NCBI GenBank assembly: GCA_947168065.1
Contig: CAMVKH010000004.1
Location: 1-64,000, forward strand
DNA: 64,000 bases
Direction: 5' to 3'
Origin: an uncultured Bacteroidales bacterium
GTDB lineage: Bacteria; Bacteroidota; Bacteroidia; Bacteroidales; UBA932
The number at the start of each line of letters is the position of its first letter. The stretch's first letter is position 1. The notes under the pieces were generated by a model. The model worked only from the letters and a program-made list of their open reading frames with translations, did not search any database and was not told the origin of the DNA. This document shows positions 39,690 through 47,363 of this stretch, one piece after another. The translations under genes were made by a program, and so were the position numbers.

Positions 39690-40568
39690 TAATTGGGAAC
39701 TGTTTTTATTATTTTCAAGTTGTCGGAAAAGTTGTTCAGCTCGTTTTGTGTTCCCAATTCGCATCAATGCGTAGGCATAAGCACCCCAGAGATTTCTGTT
39801 TTTTAAGGAACCCGTAGAAGAGAGGGCCTCTTCGAAAAGACGAATAGCCATTTCATAATCTTTATCTTGCGTCACACAACTCAGTGCGTAACTACTCAGA
39901 AGATCGGACCGAAGATTGGGATGAACTTGACTGCCATCTATCAATAAACAGAATAAGGAATCTGCTTCTGCATTCATTCCCAGATCATAATATTCATGTG
40001 CGATACCGAGAAGAGCCGCATTCGCATTCAGCGTGTCTTTTGATTCTACAAAAAGGGAATAGGCTCGCTCTGAGTATTTGAGCGCCTCTTCATGAAGATG
40101 CGCTTGACTGTAAATAGAGGCTAAAGACTGGAAAATCAGTCCCTTGAAATAAAAGTCATCAGATCTTTCTGCATATCGTTCCGCCTTCATGAAAGAAATA
40201 CTTGCCTCCGGGCGATCCCCAGCGTTCTGTTGAATCCTTCCCAGATAATACCAAGCCTTCGCTCGGCGGATGCCAGATGGATGCCGGTCATAGTATTCCA
40301 CCGCCGGCATCACCACATTCACATCGGTCGTGTCGATCCAGTTCTTGTCGAGGGCCATGGCGTGGAGCAGCGCGTAGTGGGCGCGGAGGCTGCGGGTGGT
40401 GAGCGTCGTCGTGTCGATGGCCCGGATGGTGGCCAGGGCGCTGTCGGGACGCTGTTGGATGTATGTTTCTACGTCATTGAGTATCGCCGCAGCGTTGCGA
40501 CTTGCGCAGGAGGCGAGCAAAAGAGCAGCCACCGAAATCGATATGAGAGATAAATAATGACGGAGCAT
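39690..40568 (-). pseudogene. N-terminal half of TPR membrane sensor gene, cut by IS insertion
   Basis: Begins with a lipoprotein-like signal (LLLASC, Cys about 20), then TPR repeats from about residue 25 to 290 (AKAWYYLGRIQQNAGDRPEASISFMKAERYA; FKGLIFQSLASIYSQAHLHEEALKYSERAY). The reading frame runs into the IS and stops four codons later (SILR). Intact relatives are 550-600-residue proteins with TPRs outside, one membrane helix, and a coiled coil inside, thought to be envelope sensors or regulators. The truncated 297-residue lipoprotein may still be made. Confidence 0.9.
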
Positions 40569-40598
40569 AACATTTTAAACGCAGGAGCATTTCAAGTT

Positions 40599-41069
40599 TT
40601 AATCCGCCTTCTGCGTAATAGAAAACCAGCCGAAACCTGAAGGATGAGAGAGAGTATCTGATATTGCCGCAGCTATTACCGGGCGTGTCATTCCGGTCTC
40701 ATTTTTCGTAAACAGGAAAGTATAGCGAACCTCTCGATCGCTGATTCTTTTCCTACCCTCGTAACTAACGAATGGGGCATCGAAGTTTATAGTTTCGAAG
40801 AAGAAATCATTCAGAATACGATTGCTTGGGGTTCCGTTAACCAGTGTATCAAGATAATAAGCCGTCACTTCAACAATCCCGCCTTCTTTACCGATGGAAA
40901 TGCTACGCTTTGGAGAAACAAAAATGGTTTCTAGCGTAGCTCCTTGACGTACGAAGTATGTAGTGTCAACCGTCTTAAACACCAATTCTCGGTCTTCTTC
41001 TCGGTTTTCAATCTCTGAACAATCGCACAGTAACAAGGCAAACAGAAGGAATACAATTATTTTTTTCAT
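40599..41069 (-). CDS. Small lipoprotein of a BACON-like paralogue pair
   Basis: 156 residues; lipobox LLLCDC (Cys 17). An Ig-like domain with VSPKRSISIGKEGGIVEVTAYYLDT, then FLFTKNETGMTRPVIAAAISDT and terminal GFGWFSITQKAD. The protein at 48887-49333 has the same architecture (IVFHIGAEGGALRIVAYYPET, then FRIENNTTGKPIVSGAYVVDS, GHFVIMQSAE), so they are paralogues. The xxxG-x-EGG-x-V start and terminal strand resemble BACON domains (carbohydrate/mucin-associated Ig folds), an impression rather than a firm call. 22 nt separate it from the next lipoprotein gene upstream (41092), so likely co-transcribed. Confidence 0.7.
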   Translation of the reverse strand: MKKIIVFLLFALLLCDCSEIENREEDRELVFKTVDTTYFVRQGATLETIFVSPKRSISIGKEGGIVEVTAYYLDTLVNGTPSNRILNDFFFETINFDAPFVSYEGRKRISDREVRYTFLFTKNETGMTRPVIAAAISDTLSHPSGFGWFSITQKAD

Positions 41070-41091
41070 ACCCTTTAAATTGCTTTCTTTA

Positions 41092-41634
41092 TTAATTTCT
41101 TACCTCCATCGAACGAGCCTTGAAAACGAGGCGCGCACCATTGTCAGCTTCGAAGCGGATAGTCCAGTTGCCGGTGAGTTTATCGCCGTTGCAGAGATGA
41201 GAATCATAACCGAAGGGGTACATGTCCCTTCTCAGTCTTGTATCAAAATAGAACTTCCCGGACTGGCCCTGGGAGCCCACATAATCTACCCCGCGATAGG
41301 TTTTTGTACACACAACCCTACCCGGGAAACCTTTGGCAGAAAAGACCACCTGATTCTTGCTGACCTTGCACGGCATCTTGTCAAAAGTAAACCGGACACG
41401 GACACTTTCAAGACCGTCGAATTGTTCACCGTCTACTGCCGTCCAAAAATTCAGGGCGGCCGTAACCTCGGAAGCCGAGGACGAGTTAAGCGTAAGAACC
41501 CCTTCCGTGGAGAACACGAAATCCTCATAAGTATTCTCCGCTACATCCCAACGCGGAATATCTATTTCCTGACACGCCACGGCTCCCATAAGAAGCGCCA
41601 GCGACAGTAAAACGAGGAATAATATCCTTTTCAT
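41092..41634 (-). CDS. Hypothetical lipoprotein, 180 aa
   Basis: Signal with lipobox MGAVAC (Cys about 21); a beta-rich body (VRVRFTFDKMPCKVSKNQVVFSAKGFPGRVV, GNWTIRFEADNGARLVFKARSMEV). The layout of strands and the final basic ending are reminiscent of the lipoprotein at 46781-47338 (RLTFSARSTVHIFF, PVRVDLKLDNGDRIKLLFNHV), so the two may be distant relatives. Family unknown. Its promoter region is in the 260-bp repeat shared with the gene at 48887. Forms a unit with the BACON-like lipoprotein downstream. Confidence 0.7.
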   Translation of the reverse strand: MKRILFLVLLSLALLMGAVACQEIDIPRWDVAENTYEDFVFSTEGVLTLNSSSASEVTAALNFWTAVDGEQFDGLESVRVRFTFDKMPCKVSKNQVVFSAKGFPGRVVCTKTYRGVDYVGSQGQSGKFYFDTRLRRDMYPFGYDSHLCNGDKLTGNWTIRFEADNGARLVFKARSMEVRN

Positions 41635-41659
41635 AATGACAAATTATTTAATGCGTGTG

Positions 41660-41930
41660 TTTGATACAAAGATGCGCAAAGATTGCCAGATGTTGCGTTT
41701 CCGGGCTGTAGATTTATCTTACAAAGCGGGTTTTAGGTAATTATTGTAGTATACTGATAATTATGCGGTTACGGAGCAGCGGACCGGCGTGTAAGAAAAT
41801 AAATCTTACACGGCAAAATCGAGGACTCGACAATTAACCCGTAAGCGGCTGACTATCATACAATTAATAAATAATCGCCTTTCGGCCTTCTAATACGGGC
41901 TTGTAAGGTATTTCCACAGAATGAAAAATG
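41660..41930. repeat. 260-bp upstream repeat, copy 1
   Basis: Matches 49382-49651. The left part (AAAGATGCGCAAAGATTGCC..., promoter side of the 41092 gene) is similar; from GTAAGAAAAT at about 41791 to 41927 the two are almost identical. Inside are a short inverted repeat TGTAAGA-N7-TCTTACA and a right end that runs into the CCACAGAATG hairpin. No coding capacity seen in 41635-42114. Confidence 0.8.
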
Positions 41931-42092
41931 TGGCTGGATTGCCATTCTGTGGCCGCATCCTGCCTTCTTTTGCCGCGACGACATGCTGAGTGCTCCTACA
42001 TTGTCGTCGCGTAGCAATTTCGGGCATTTTCACCCCGAACACGGCCGCGACGACATCGTGAGCCAATCCACAGTGTCGTCGCGTCGAAACTA
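41914..42092. repeat. Composite triple-hairpin repeat, copy D
   Basis: CCACAGAATG (41914-41923) with CATTCTGTGG (41943-41952), the same linker as copy B, then the two CGCGACGAC / GTCGTCGCG hairpins, closely matching copy B (loops ATGCTGAGTGCTCCTACATT and ATCGTGAGCCAATCCACAG). Sits just past the 3' end of the lipoprotein gene at 42115. Confidence 0.8.
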
Positions 42093-42114
42093 GAAGCAAA
42101 TGGTCGCCGTTTTC

Positions 42115-42678
42115 TCATTGCTCTTTACTCTTTGACGTTTTCTTGGAGTAAAGATACCATCCATTCCCCATTGGACAAAAATAAGCATCATTGATGAATC
42201 CATCAGGTCTAATCCTCTTTAGAATTATAAAATTCTTCCCTTCTAATCTCACATCGTATTCTGTTACTTGAACTAATTGTAATCCAGTATTTGTTATGAA
42301 ATATGCGAGTTGACAAAAAACAGCATAATCCGCTTCAGGATAGCATTGATCCCATACCCCTGAAATCTTAAGATCATTTAATGAATAATAACTATTCTTA
42401 TGTGATCCTTCTACGGAAGGAGCTACTACTACAATAGAATCTTTTTTAAAAAAGAGAATTTTGTCAAATGTGTCTCCATGTTCATAACACGCTAAATAAT
42501 ATCCTGCACCTTCCCGATAAGAAACACTCCAATCAATCCAATCCGTAAAGGGATAGGACCCATAATCTGCAATAATCTGTCTTTCATCAGGTTCTCTTCT
42601 TTGCCCAGAATGGTTACAACCAGAAACGACAAGAATAAAAAGAAAACCGAAAACAATTAAAAAACAGCGGTCAGTCAT
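42115..42678 (-). CDS. Hypothetical lipoprotein, 187 aa
   Basis: Signal with lipobox VVSGC (Cys about 21), then a soluble domain (YGSYPFTDWIDWSVSYREGAGYYLACYEHGDTFDKILFFKKDSIVVVAPS) with no known family. A truncated copy of its first 17 codons and upstream region lies at 31310-31440. It is followed upstream by a membrane protein gene after 12 nt, and that by an ATPase gene with no gap, so the three form one operon. Confidence 0.7.
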   Translation of the reverse strand: MTDRCFLIVFGFLFILVVSGCNHSGQRREPDERQIIADYGSYPFTDWIDWSVSYREGAGYYLACYEHGDTFDKILFFKKDSIVVVAPSVEGSHKNSYYSLNDLKISGVWDQCYPEADYAVFCQLAYFITNTGLQLVQVTEYDVRLEGKNFIILKRIRPDGFINDAYFCPMGNGWYLYSKKTSKSKEQ

Positions 42679-42690
42679 ATTGTTTACTGG

Positions 42691-43137
42691 TTAGAAATAA
42701 TCATTATTTCCTTTTAAAATCAATTTCACGGAGAGCACAGCTAACCATATAATGCTCAAATCCATACTCAAAACAGATACCAGGTTTCTTGTCATTAGCC
42801 ACTGACTGTCTCCCGAACTGAATGTCATGGTAGCAAAAAGGGAAACTATAATCAGGGGATAAATACCCAATATCGCCAAGCATAAGTAGACAACAGCAAC
42901 GCTTTTTTCCGCCTTACTGGGGTTGAAATGAATGCGGATCAAACGACAGATACAGGTAGCCAACGCTGATAACAGACTGACAAATATAAACAGTCCCAGA
43001 ACGCATTCAACGAAATCAAAGGGGCGGCCAAAGAGATCTTTAGCCAAATCCCATGCAAAACCTCCGGCAAAAAAGAAACAGACCAGACCGATGATCAGGA
43101 CACAAACGATATCAAGGAATTTTTGTCGAGTCTTCAT
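42691..43137 (-). CDS. Four-helix membrane protein
   Basis: 148 residues with four membrane helices (about 9-28, 43-62, 78-102, 118-142) and no long loops. Family not recognised. Its ATG directly follows the TAA of the ATPase gene (TAAATG), indicating translational coupling. With the ATPase and the lipoprotein it makes a cytoplasm-membrane-outer-membrane set. Confidence 0.6.
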   Translation of the reverse strand: MKTRQKFLDIVCVLIIGLVCFFFAGGFAWDLAKDLFGRPFDFVECVLGLFIFVSLLSALATCICRLIRIHFNPSKAEKSVAVVYLCLAILGIYPLIIVSLFATMTFSSGDSQWLMTRNLVSVLSMDLSIIWLAVLSVKLILKGNNDYF

Positions 43138-44268
43138 TTATCGATTCATTTCCAAATATCGAGACAGAAAAACATTATAAACTGAATACGACGTACCGTC
43201 ATCGGTAGTCGTTACCAGCACCAGTTCTTTGTCCATCAGTGCCTTTATGTTTCTCAATGCGGTCGGGCCGGAAGAGATCTTGTACTTGGACAGGAAAGCG
43301 GAGGAGGTAATTTGCGAGACGCTTCCTTCCTTGGCAAGAGCTTCCAGCATTTTCCATTGGGAGCGGGTAACCAGCCGGCGGATTTCCTGAAAACGGTCTC
43401 GTTCAGAATCAAGGATGGACTGGATGGCGGTCACTATATCATTCCGGACGATGACATTTCCGGAAAGGGAGAACACTTCATTACACAACCGTTGCGTATA
43501 GTAAGTATGGTCTTTCGTCCATTCGATGATAAAGCTGATGGAATCATCGTCGATGGTCTTTCCCGCTGATTCGAATTTCTCCTTGATGAAAGCCGAATAA
43601 ACTGGAACAGGCAACTTGGAAAGATAGGAGAAAGAAGTACTCTCGTAGAAGGGCTTCTTGGCATTCGTAAACATATCGGTCATCGTATGCTTCTTGCTTC
43701 CGCAATAGATGAAACGGACATTATGCAGATGCTGGATATGCTTCCTGAGAACCGCTTCCATATTGACATCGTTGTATTCCCTGATTTGCTGGAACTCGTC
43801 TATGGCCAACACGACTTTCTGCGGATAACGCTCAAGATAGTCCATTACTTCTTTGAGCGTACTCTGCTTTTGACTGTCGTCAGCGAAAGTAAACGATACT
43901 TGGGGAGAACCGGTCAGCGGGTCGATGCCAAGCAGGGGACGGACACTCTTCAATGTCTTGAAAAAAGCCGTGATCTTCTGTTGTTTTTCGAGCTTGCTGA
44001 CAACGGCATCTGAGATGACCTTGATGAACTCCTCCAAAGAAAGGGTGTCGCTGATGTCGCAATAGATGGTTTCATAGGGCAGTTTTCTCGCCATCATCTC
44101 GTCAAATACCCGAAATATGAGACCGGTCTTTCCCAACCTTCGGGGAGAGATGAGCGTGGTGTTCCGCCCGTTAGTAATATTGCGGATGATTTCCTCCGTT
44201 TCTTTCTCTCTGTCGCAGAAGTATGCCTTTGATTGATAAGGCTCCAGGATAAAGGGGTTTTCAAGCAT
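43138..44268 (-). CDS. AAA (archaeal-type/STAND-like) ATPase with winged-helix C terminus
   Basis: 376 residues from ATG 44268; a GTG two codons upstream is also possible. N-terminal NPFILEPYQSKAYFCDREKE, Walker A in ISPRRLGKTGLI (about 41-50), Walker B in VVLAIDEFQQI, a sensor-like FIYCGSKK, and a C-terminal winged helix (QWKMLEALAKEGSVSQITS...SKYKISSGPTALRNIKALMDKELV). This is the family of ATPases widespread in Bacteroidota, usually genomically mobile and of unknown role (suggested NTP-driven regulators or defence). Two tandem 14-bp units upstream (44295-44322) may be its operator. First gene of the three-gene unit. Confidence 0.82.
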   Translation of the reverse strand: MLENPFILEPYQSKAYFCDREKETEEIIRNITNGRNTTLISPRRLGKTGLIFRVFDEMMARKLPYETIYCDISDTLSLEEFIKVISDAVVSKLEKQQKITAFFKTLKSVRPLLGIDPLTGSPQVSFTFADDSQKQSTLKEVMDYLERYPQKVVLAIDEFQQIREYNDVNMEAVLRKHIQHLHNVRFIYCGSKKHTMTDMFTNAKKPFYESTSFSYLSKLPVPVYSAFIKEKFESAGKTIDDDSISFIIEWTKDHTYYTQRLCNEVFSLSGNVIVRNDIVTAIQSILDSERDRFQEIRRLVTRSQWKMLEALAKEGSVSQITSSAFLSKYKISSGPTALRNIKALMDKELVLVTTTDDGTSYSVYNVFLSRYLEMNR

Positions 44269-44294
44269 AGCCACGTCTTTTCCGCAAAGATAAT

Positions 44295-44322
44295 TAACAA
44301 AATGTTAATAACAAAATGTTAA
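44295..44322. promoter_or_regulatory. Tandem 14-bp repeats upstream of the ATPase gene
   Basis: TAACAAAATGTTAA at 44295-44308 and again at 44309-44322, perfect and adjacent; each unit is itself nearly palindromic (TTAACA...TGTTAA). Located 27 nt upstream of the ATPase start, where a repressor or the ATPase's winged helix could bind. Confidence 0.55.
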
Positions 44323-44348
44323 TTGCTTTTTTACGCTCAATAAGATTT

Positions 44349-44445
44349 GCTCCCGTGCGGGCACTAAAAGGGGCCCTGATGTGCCCGGGCAGTGAAAATC
44401 GGGGCACTCGGGCACGGAAACCGGCCCTGACGTGCCCGGTCAGCC
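44349..44445. other. GC-rich inverted-repeat region (GTGCCCGG motifs)
   Basis: Several copies of GGGCAC and GTGCCCGG in both orientations (GTGCGGGCAC, GATGTGCCCGGGCAG, GGGCACTCGGGCACGG, GACGTGCCCGGTCAG) in an otherwise AT-rich spot between divergent genes. Can fold into alternative hairpins. Purpose unknown; terminator or binding sites are possible. Confidence 0.4.
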
Positions 44446-44456
44446 AGACTTTTCAC

Positions 44457-44464
44457 TATCTTTA
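44457..44464 (+). promoter_or_regulatory. -7-like box TATCTTTA for DUF4304 gene
   Basis: One mismatch from TAnnTTTG, 38 nt before the ATG at 44503. Confidence 0.4.
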
Positions 44465-44502
44465 CATATCATAACAGAAAGTAACCATCAACAAATGCAG
44501 TA

Positions 44503-45141
44503 ATGGGCGTACTGATCAAAGACTTCTTGTCCCACAAGTTGAGGCCGGTGTTAAAGCAACGTGGGTATGTTAAAAAGGGGAACTCTTTCTTACGTGAGAA
44601 TGGTGAGATGATCTATATCATCAACATACAGGGAAGCAGCTTGTTCTCCTGGGAAGGGAAAGAGACTTTTTATGTCAACGTCGGGATTGTATCCACAAGC
44701 GTTGAGCGGGCCGTCGGCCACGTTTGCTCAATCAAGGAAACAAGTCCGTCCAATCTTCTTTTCTCTCAGGTCTTTTTTAGGGCCCAAGATTTATTGCCTC
44801 TTGAAAACCATGAGTATACCATCGATGTAATTGACAATTTCGACAATACTGACAAATGCCTGGAAGACATCATTCAAGTCGATGAGAGATTCAATCAGAT
44901 CAAGTGTGTCGAAGACCTTTACGATTTATTGTTTAAAAGTCTCGGAAGCCAATCCAGGTGGAAACCCACCTATATGAGGTATTGGGCGATGACGGGAGAT
45001 TGGCAACGATTTGACCGTATCTATGAGGAGACTTCGCATTTTTGCAAGGCGAACAGAATAGAAACATCTTTTATGAAAGAGCTTGAATCTCTTTGTCATG
45101 AATACGGTCATAAACCCGTGGCCATTTCAAACGCCGGTTAA
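44503..45141 (+). CDS. DUF4304-domain protein
   Basis: 212 residues, no signal peptide, so cytosolic. The N-terminal half follows the DUF4304 pattern: FLSHKLRPVLKQRGYVKKGNSFLRENGEMIYIINIQGSSLFSWEGKETFYVNVGIV. The C-terminal half (SRWKPTYMRYWAMTGDWQRF...) is helical. DUF4304 proteins occur in many bacteria next to toxins, polymorphic toxin cassettes or other orphan immunity genes; direct function unproven. One of only two plus-strand genes in the island's right half; the other follows after 17 nt. Confidence 0.78.
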   Translation: MGVLIKDFLSHKLRPVLKQRGYVKKGNSFLRENGEMIYIINIQGSSLFSWEGKETFYVNVGIVSTSVERAVGHVCSIKETSPSNLLFSQVFFRAQDLLPLENHEYTIDVIDNFDNTDKCLEDIIQVDERFNQIKCVEDLYDLLFKSLGSQSRWKPTYMRYWAMTGDWQRFDRIYEETSHFCKANRIETSFMKELESLCHEYGHKPVAISNAG

Positions 45142-45158
45142 AATGATAATTGTAGTGC

Positions 45159-45686
45159 ATGATGGAAAAAGATGAAATTGTTTTCAAGAATGAGAAACTC
45201 ACATGGTATCTGACATGTCTGCTCACAGTCGGATGCCTGGTCGCGGGTTATGTGTGGAAAGATTTCACAATTCTTATACTCCTTCTTTTTCTTATATATG
45301 AGTGCTTTGTAAAGTACCGACATTTAAAAAGGCGGATTATCCTGACAGAAAAAGGCTTCACAGATGAAAACGGTTCTTTCTATGCATGGGATAGCATAGA
45401 CCACTGTTATTTCAGCAAGGCATACATTGGTGCTCGTATTCTTGTCATTGTGTTTAAGGACAAGGATACACCAAATGCGCAGGTTGGCCTTGGCAACTTC
45501 AACATCAAAAAAAGCGAATTTGAGGAAATCGTCGACCGCCTTTCTGGGAGAAACCTTATGCGTTATGCCGATGAAGACATGTCGGTAGATAAAGAAAAGG
45601 AAAAGTCACAAATCAAAGGCGCACTCATAGGCTTGTTAATTTGCCTGATTATTTCCGCATTGATATTGTTATTCAGAAGTTTATGA
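45159..45686 (+). CDS. Membrane protein with C-terminal helix (PH-like domain)
   Basis: 175 residues. Two membrane helices near the N terminus (about 14-32 and 36-50), a middle soluble domain with the look of a bacterial PH/YcxB-like fold (IILTEKGFTDENGSFYAWDSIDHCYFSKAYIGARILVIVFKDKD), and one C-terminal membrane helix (about 152-172). Start could be either of two adjacent ATGs (45159, 45162). Likely co-transcribed with the DUF4304 gene; the pair resembles immunity or accessory pairs. Family not certain. Confidence 0.65.
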   Translation: MMEKDEIVFKNEKLTWYLTCLLTVGCLVAGYVWKDFTILILLLFLIYECFVKYRHLKRRIILTEKGFTDENGSFYAWDSIDHCYFSKAYIGARILVIVFKDKDTPNAQVGLGNFNIKKSEFEEIVDRLSGRNLMRYADEDMSVDKEKEKSQIKGALIGLLICLIISALILLFRSL

Positions 45687-45739
45687 TGTTTGCCGCTCCG
45701 AGACACTTCGATAGTCTGTTCTACAATTCTTATCTTTCC

Positions 45740-46624
45740 CTAAGATTCATCTAAAGCCCAGCAGTGGGAGTCCAAATCAAACCAGAGTTCATCGCCAACC
45801 TGCATATAAAACCTATTCGGTGTATTGATGGCAAATTGGCCGAAGTTCCGTTCGAGATCGCCATCGGTATCGGGTTTGATGTCCCCGTCAAAGATGATGA
45901 TGCCGTGTGGCGATATCGTAGATAGCAACTTGACCTTTATCCGTTGTTGGCCAAAGTCAATGTCCGTTATTATTCCTTTTGGCAACGCGTCACAATTATC
46001 GGCAGATAACCAGATGTCTTGCTCTTCAGCCGTTGAGCAACCATAGGGATATTGAAAATACACAAGGCCTCCTTTACGGATTCCTTCTTCTTTAAGTTCT
46101 CGTCGTGTCTCAGATATTCCCTTTCTCATTCTCCACCATTCCTTATGGAAATACTTGGTTATCCCCTTCATACGAATAACTTCGACTCCATAGTTTTCTC
46201 CATTGTCGAGGTCGAAATCTTCCTCCACAGGATACACCATCCCTTTGATTTTCTTCTTGTAAAAAGCCTTGAGAATCTCGTGTGACATAGCGTCGGGATG
46301 ATTGACCTGTTTGTCGCGGAAGTACCTTTGGAGACGAGAACCGCCCCATAATCCCCAGTTGTTTCTCATCCACATCCCTATTCCCATATGGGCCATGGCA
46401 GTAAAATCCTCCAATGAAAGGGAATCGGCAACATATCGTTTATCTTCTGCACTCAGGATGACATCCAGAGAATCGATCGCTTCGTCAATGTCTTTAGGAA
46501 TATAGATCCCGTCAATTCTCTCAACGAGATATCGATAGTCACGCTCGTATGAGACCTTCTTCTGCGCCGCTGATGAAGTGCATAGAAGAAGTGTCAAAAA
46601 TAGCAAGAACAGTATTTTTTTCAT
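45740..46624 (-). CDS. Exported DUF6794-domain protein
   Basis: 294 residues: signal peptide 1-20 (CTSSAAQ), then the DUF6794 domain (about 38-125: IYIPKDIDEAIDSLDVIL...LEDFTAMAHMGIGMWMRNNWGLWGGSRL...HPDAMSHEILKAFYKK), a pattern of unknown function widespread in Bacteroidota and some Proteobacteria. The rest is a beta-rich region (GGLVYFQYPYGCSTAEEQDIWLS...). Probably periplasmic or outer membrane. It shares its 110-bp upstream region with the beta-barrel gene at 48122. Confidence 0.75.
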   Translation of the reverse strand: MKKILFLLFLTLLLCTSSAAQKKVSYERDYRYLVERIDGIYIPKDIDEAIDSLDVILSAEDKRYVADSLSLEDFTAMAHMGIGMWMRNNWGLWGGSRLQRYFRDKQVNHPDAMSHEILKAFYKKKIKGMVYPVEEDFDLDNGENYGVEVIRMKGITKYFHKEWWRMRKGISETRRELKEEGIRKGGLVYFQYPYGCSTAEEQDIWLSADNCDALPKGIITDIDFGQQRIKVKLLSTISPHGIIIFDGDIKPDTDGDLERNFGQFAINTPNRFYMQVGDELWFDLDSHCWALDES

Positions 46625-46735
46625 AGGGACTATTGTGTTTCATTCATTCTATGGAGTTCAACCTCTTGATAAACAATGACTTCCTGAAAACAGCCCTCCT
46701 CTCACAAAGGTGGGCTGTTTCTCGCATTTGGCTGA
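46625..46735. repeat. 110-bp repeat with hairpin, copy 1
   Basis: Similar to 48728-48832 (GGAGTTCAAC.TCTTGATAAACAATGACTTCCT...). Contains ACAGCCC (46690-46696) pairing with GGGCTGT (46712-46718), a likely terminator for the minus-strand gene to its right and leader of the gene to its left. Nothing else coding in 46625-46780. Confidence 0.7.
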
Positions 46736-46780
46736 ATATCACCCGCTTACGATCCACGCCACCTTCTGTTAAGTACTTCC

Positions 46781-47338
46781 TTACCGCCTTCTAGTATAAA
46801 AAACGTTGCCTGAAATGACATGATTGAACAGCAGCTTTATCCTGTCACCATTATCCAATTTCAAATCCACCCGAACAGGACCTGGGGACACATCCTCTGT
46901 CAAATGAGCAGATCCTCTGAAATGAGCTTTGGCAATTTGGTGCGAAAAAATGTATGTATAATCTCTACTTACGATTGATATGAAAAAAATATGAACGGTA
47001 GATCGGGCAGAAAAGGTCAATCGATTGTTTTCGATTTTACAAGCATCTTTCGGAATGCCCAACAAGATACCATAATCTCCAGAATCTCTCCTTTCGTTGG
47101 CGGATATCAAACAGGATAATTCAACTAACTCTTCCCCTGAAGCATAGGAATGAAGAATGTCCGGATAGTATTCAGAAAAGAAACAGCTGTCGCTGAAATG
47201 AAGATCACAAGCGGCATCTTCTTTAAAATACATGCCGGAAACAGCCGTCTCCTCCTCTTGTAATTCAAAAACACTGCAAGAAGACAAGGCCAGCAATAAG
47301 ATCTGCATCACCAGGATGCACAATGGTTGTTTTTTCAT
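46781..47338 (-). CDS. Hypothetical lipoprotein, 185 aa
   Basis: Lipobox LALSSC (Cys about 20). The body has two Cys-containing stretches (KEDAACDLHFSDSCFFSEYYPD; LSCLISANERRDSGDYG) and a strand-rich C terminus (PVRVDLKLDNGDRIKLLFNHVISGNVFYTRRR). Family unknown; possible distant relation to the lipoprotein at 41092. Forms a unit with the beta-barrel gene to its right, whose stop is at 47364 (25 nt gap). Confidence 0.65.
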   Translation of the reverse strand: MKKQPLCILVMQILLLALSSCSVFELQEEETAVSGMYFKEDAACDLHFSDSCFFSEYYPDILHSYASGEELVELSCLISANERRDSGDYGILLGIPKDACKIENNRLTFSARSTVHIFFISIVSRDYTYIFSHQIAKAHFRGSAHLTEDVSPGPVRVDLKLDNGDRIKLLFNHVISGNVFYTRRR

Positions 47339-47363
47339 CTCTGAAGGTTTATTGTCCAGGTGT

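Noticed and set aside
32236-42092. CRISPR array
   Set aside because: Repeats are spaced by kilobases, are internally palindromic, and there are no regular spacers or cas genes.
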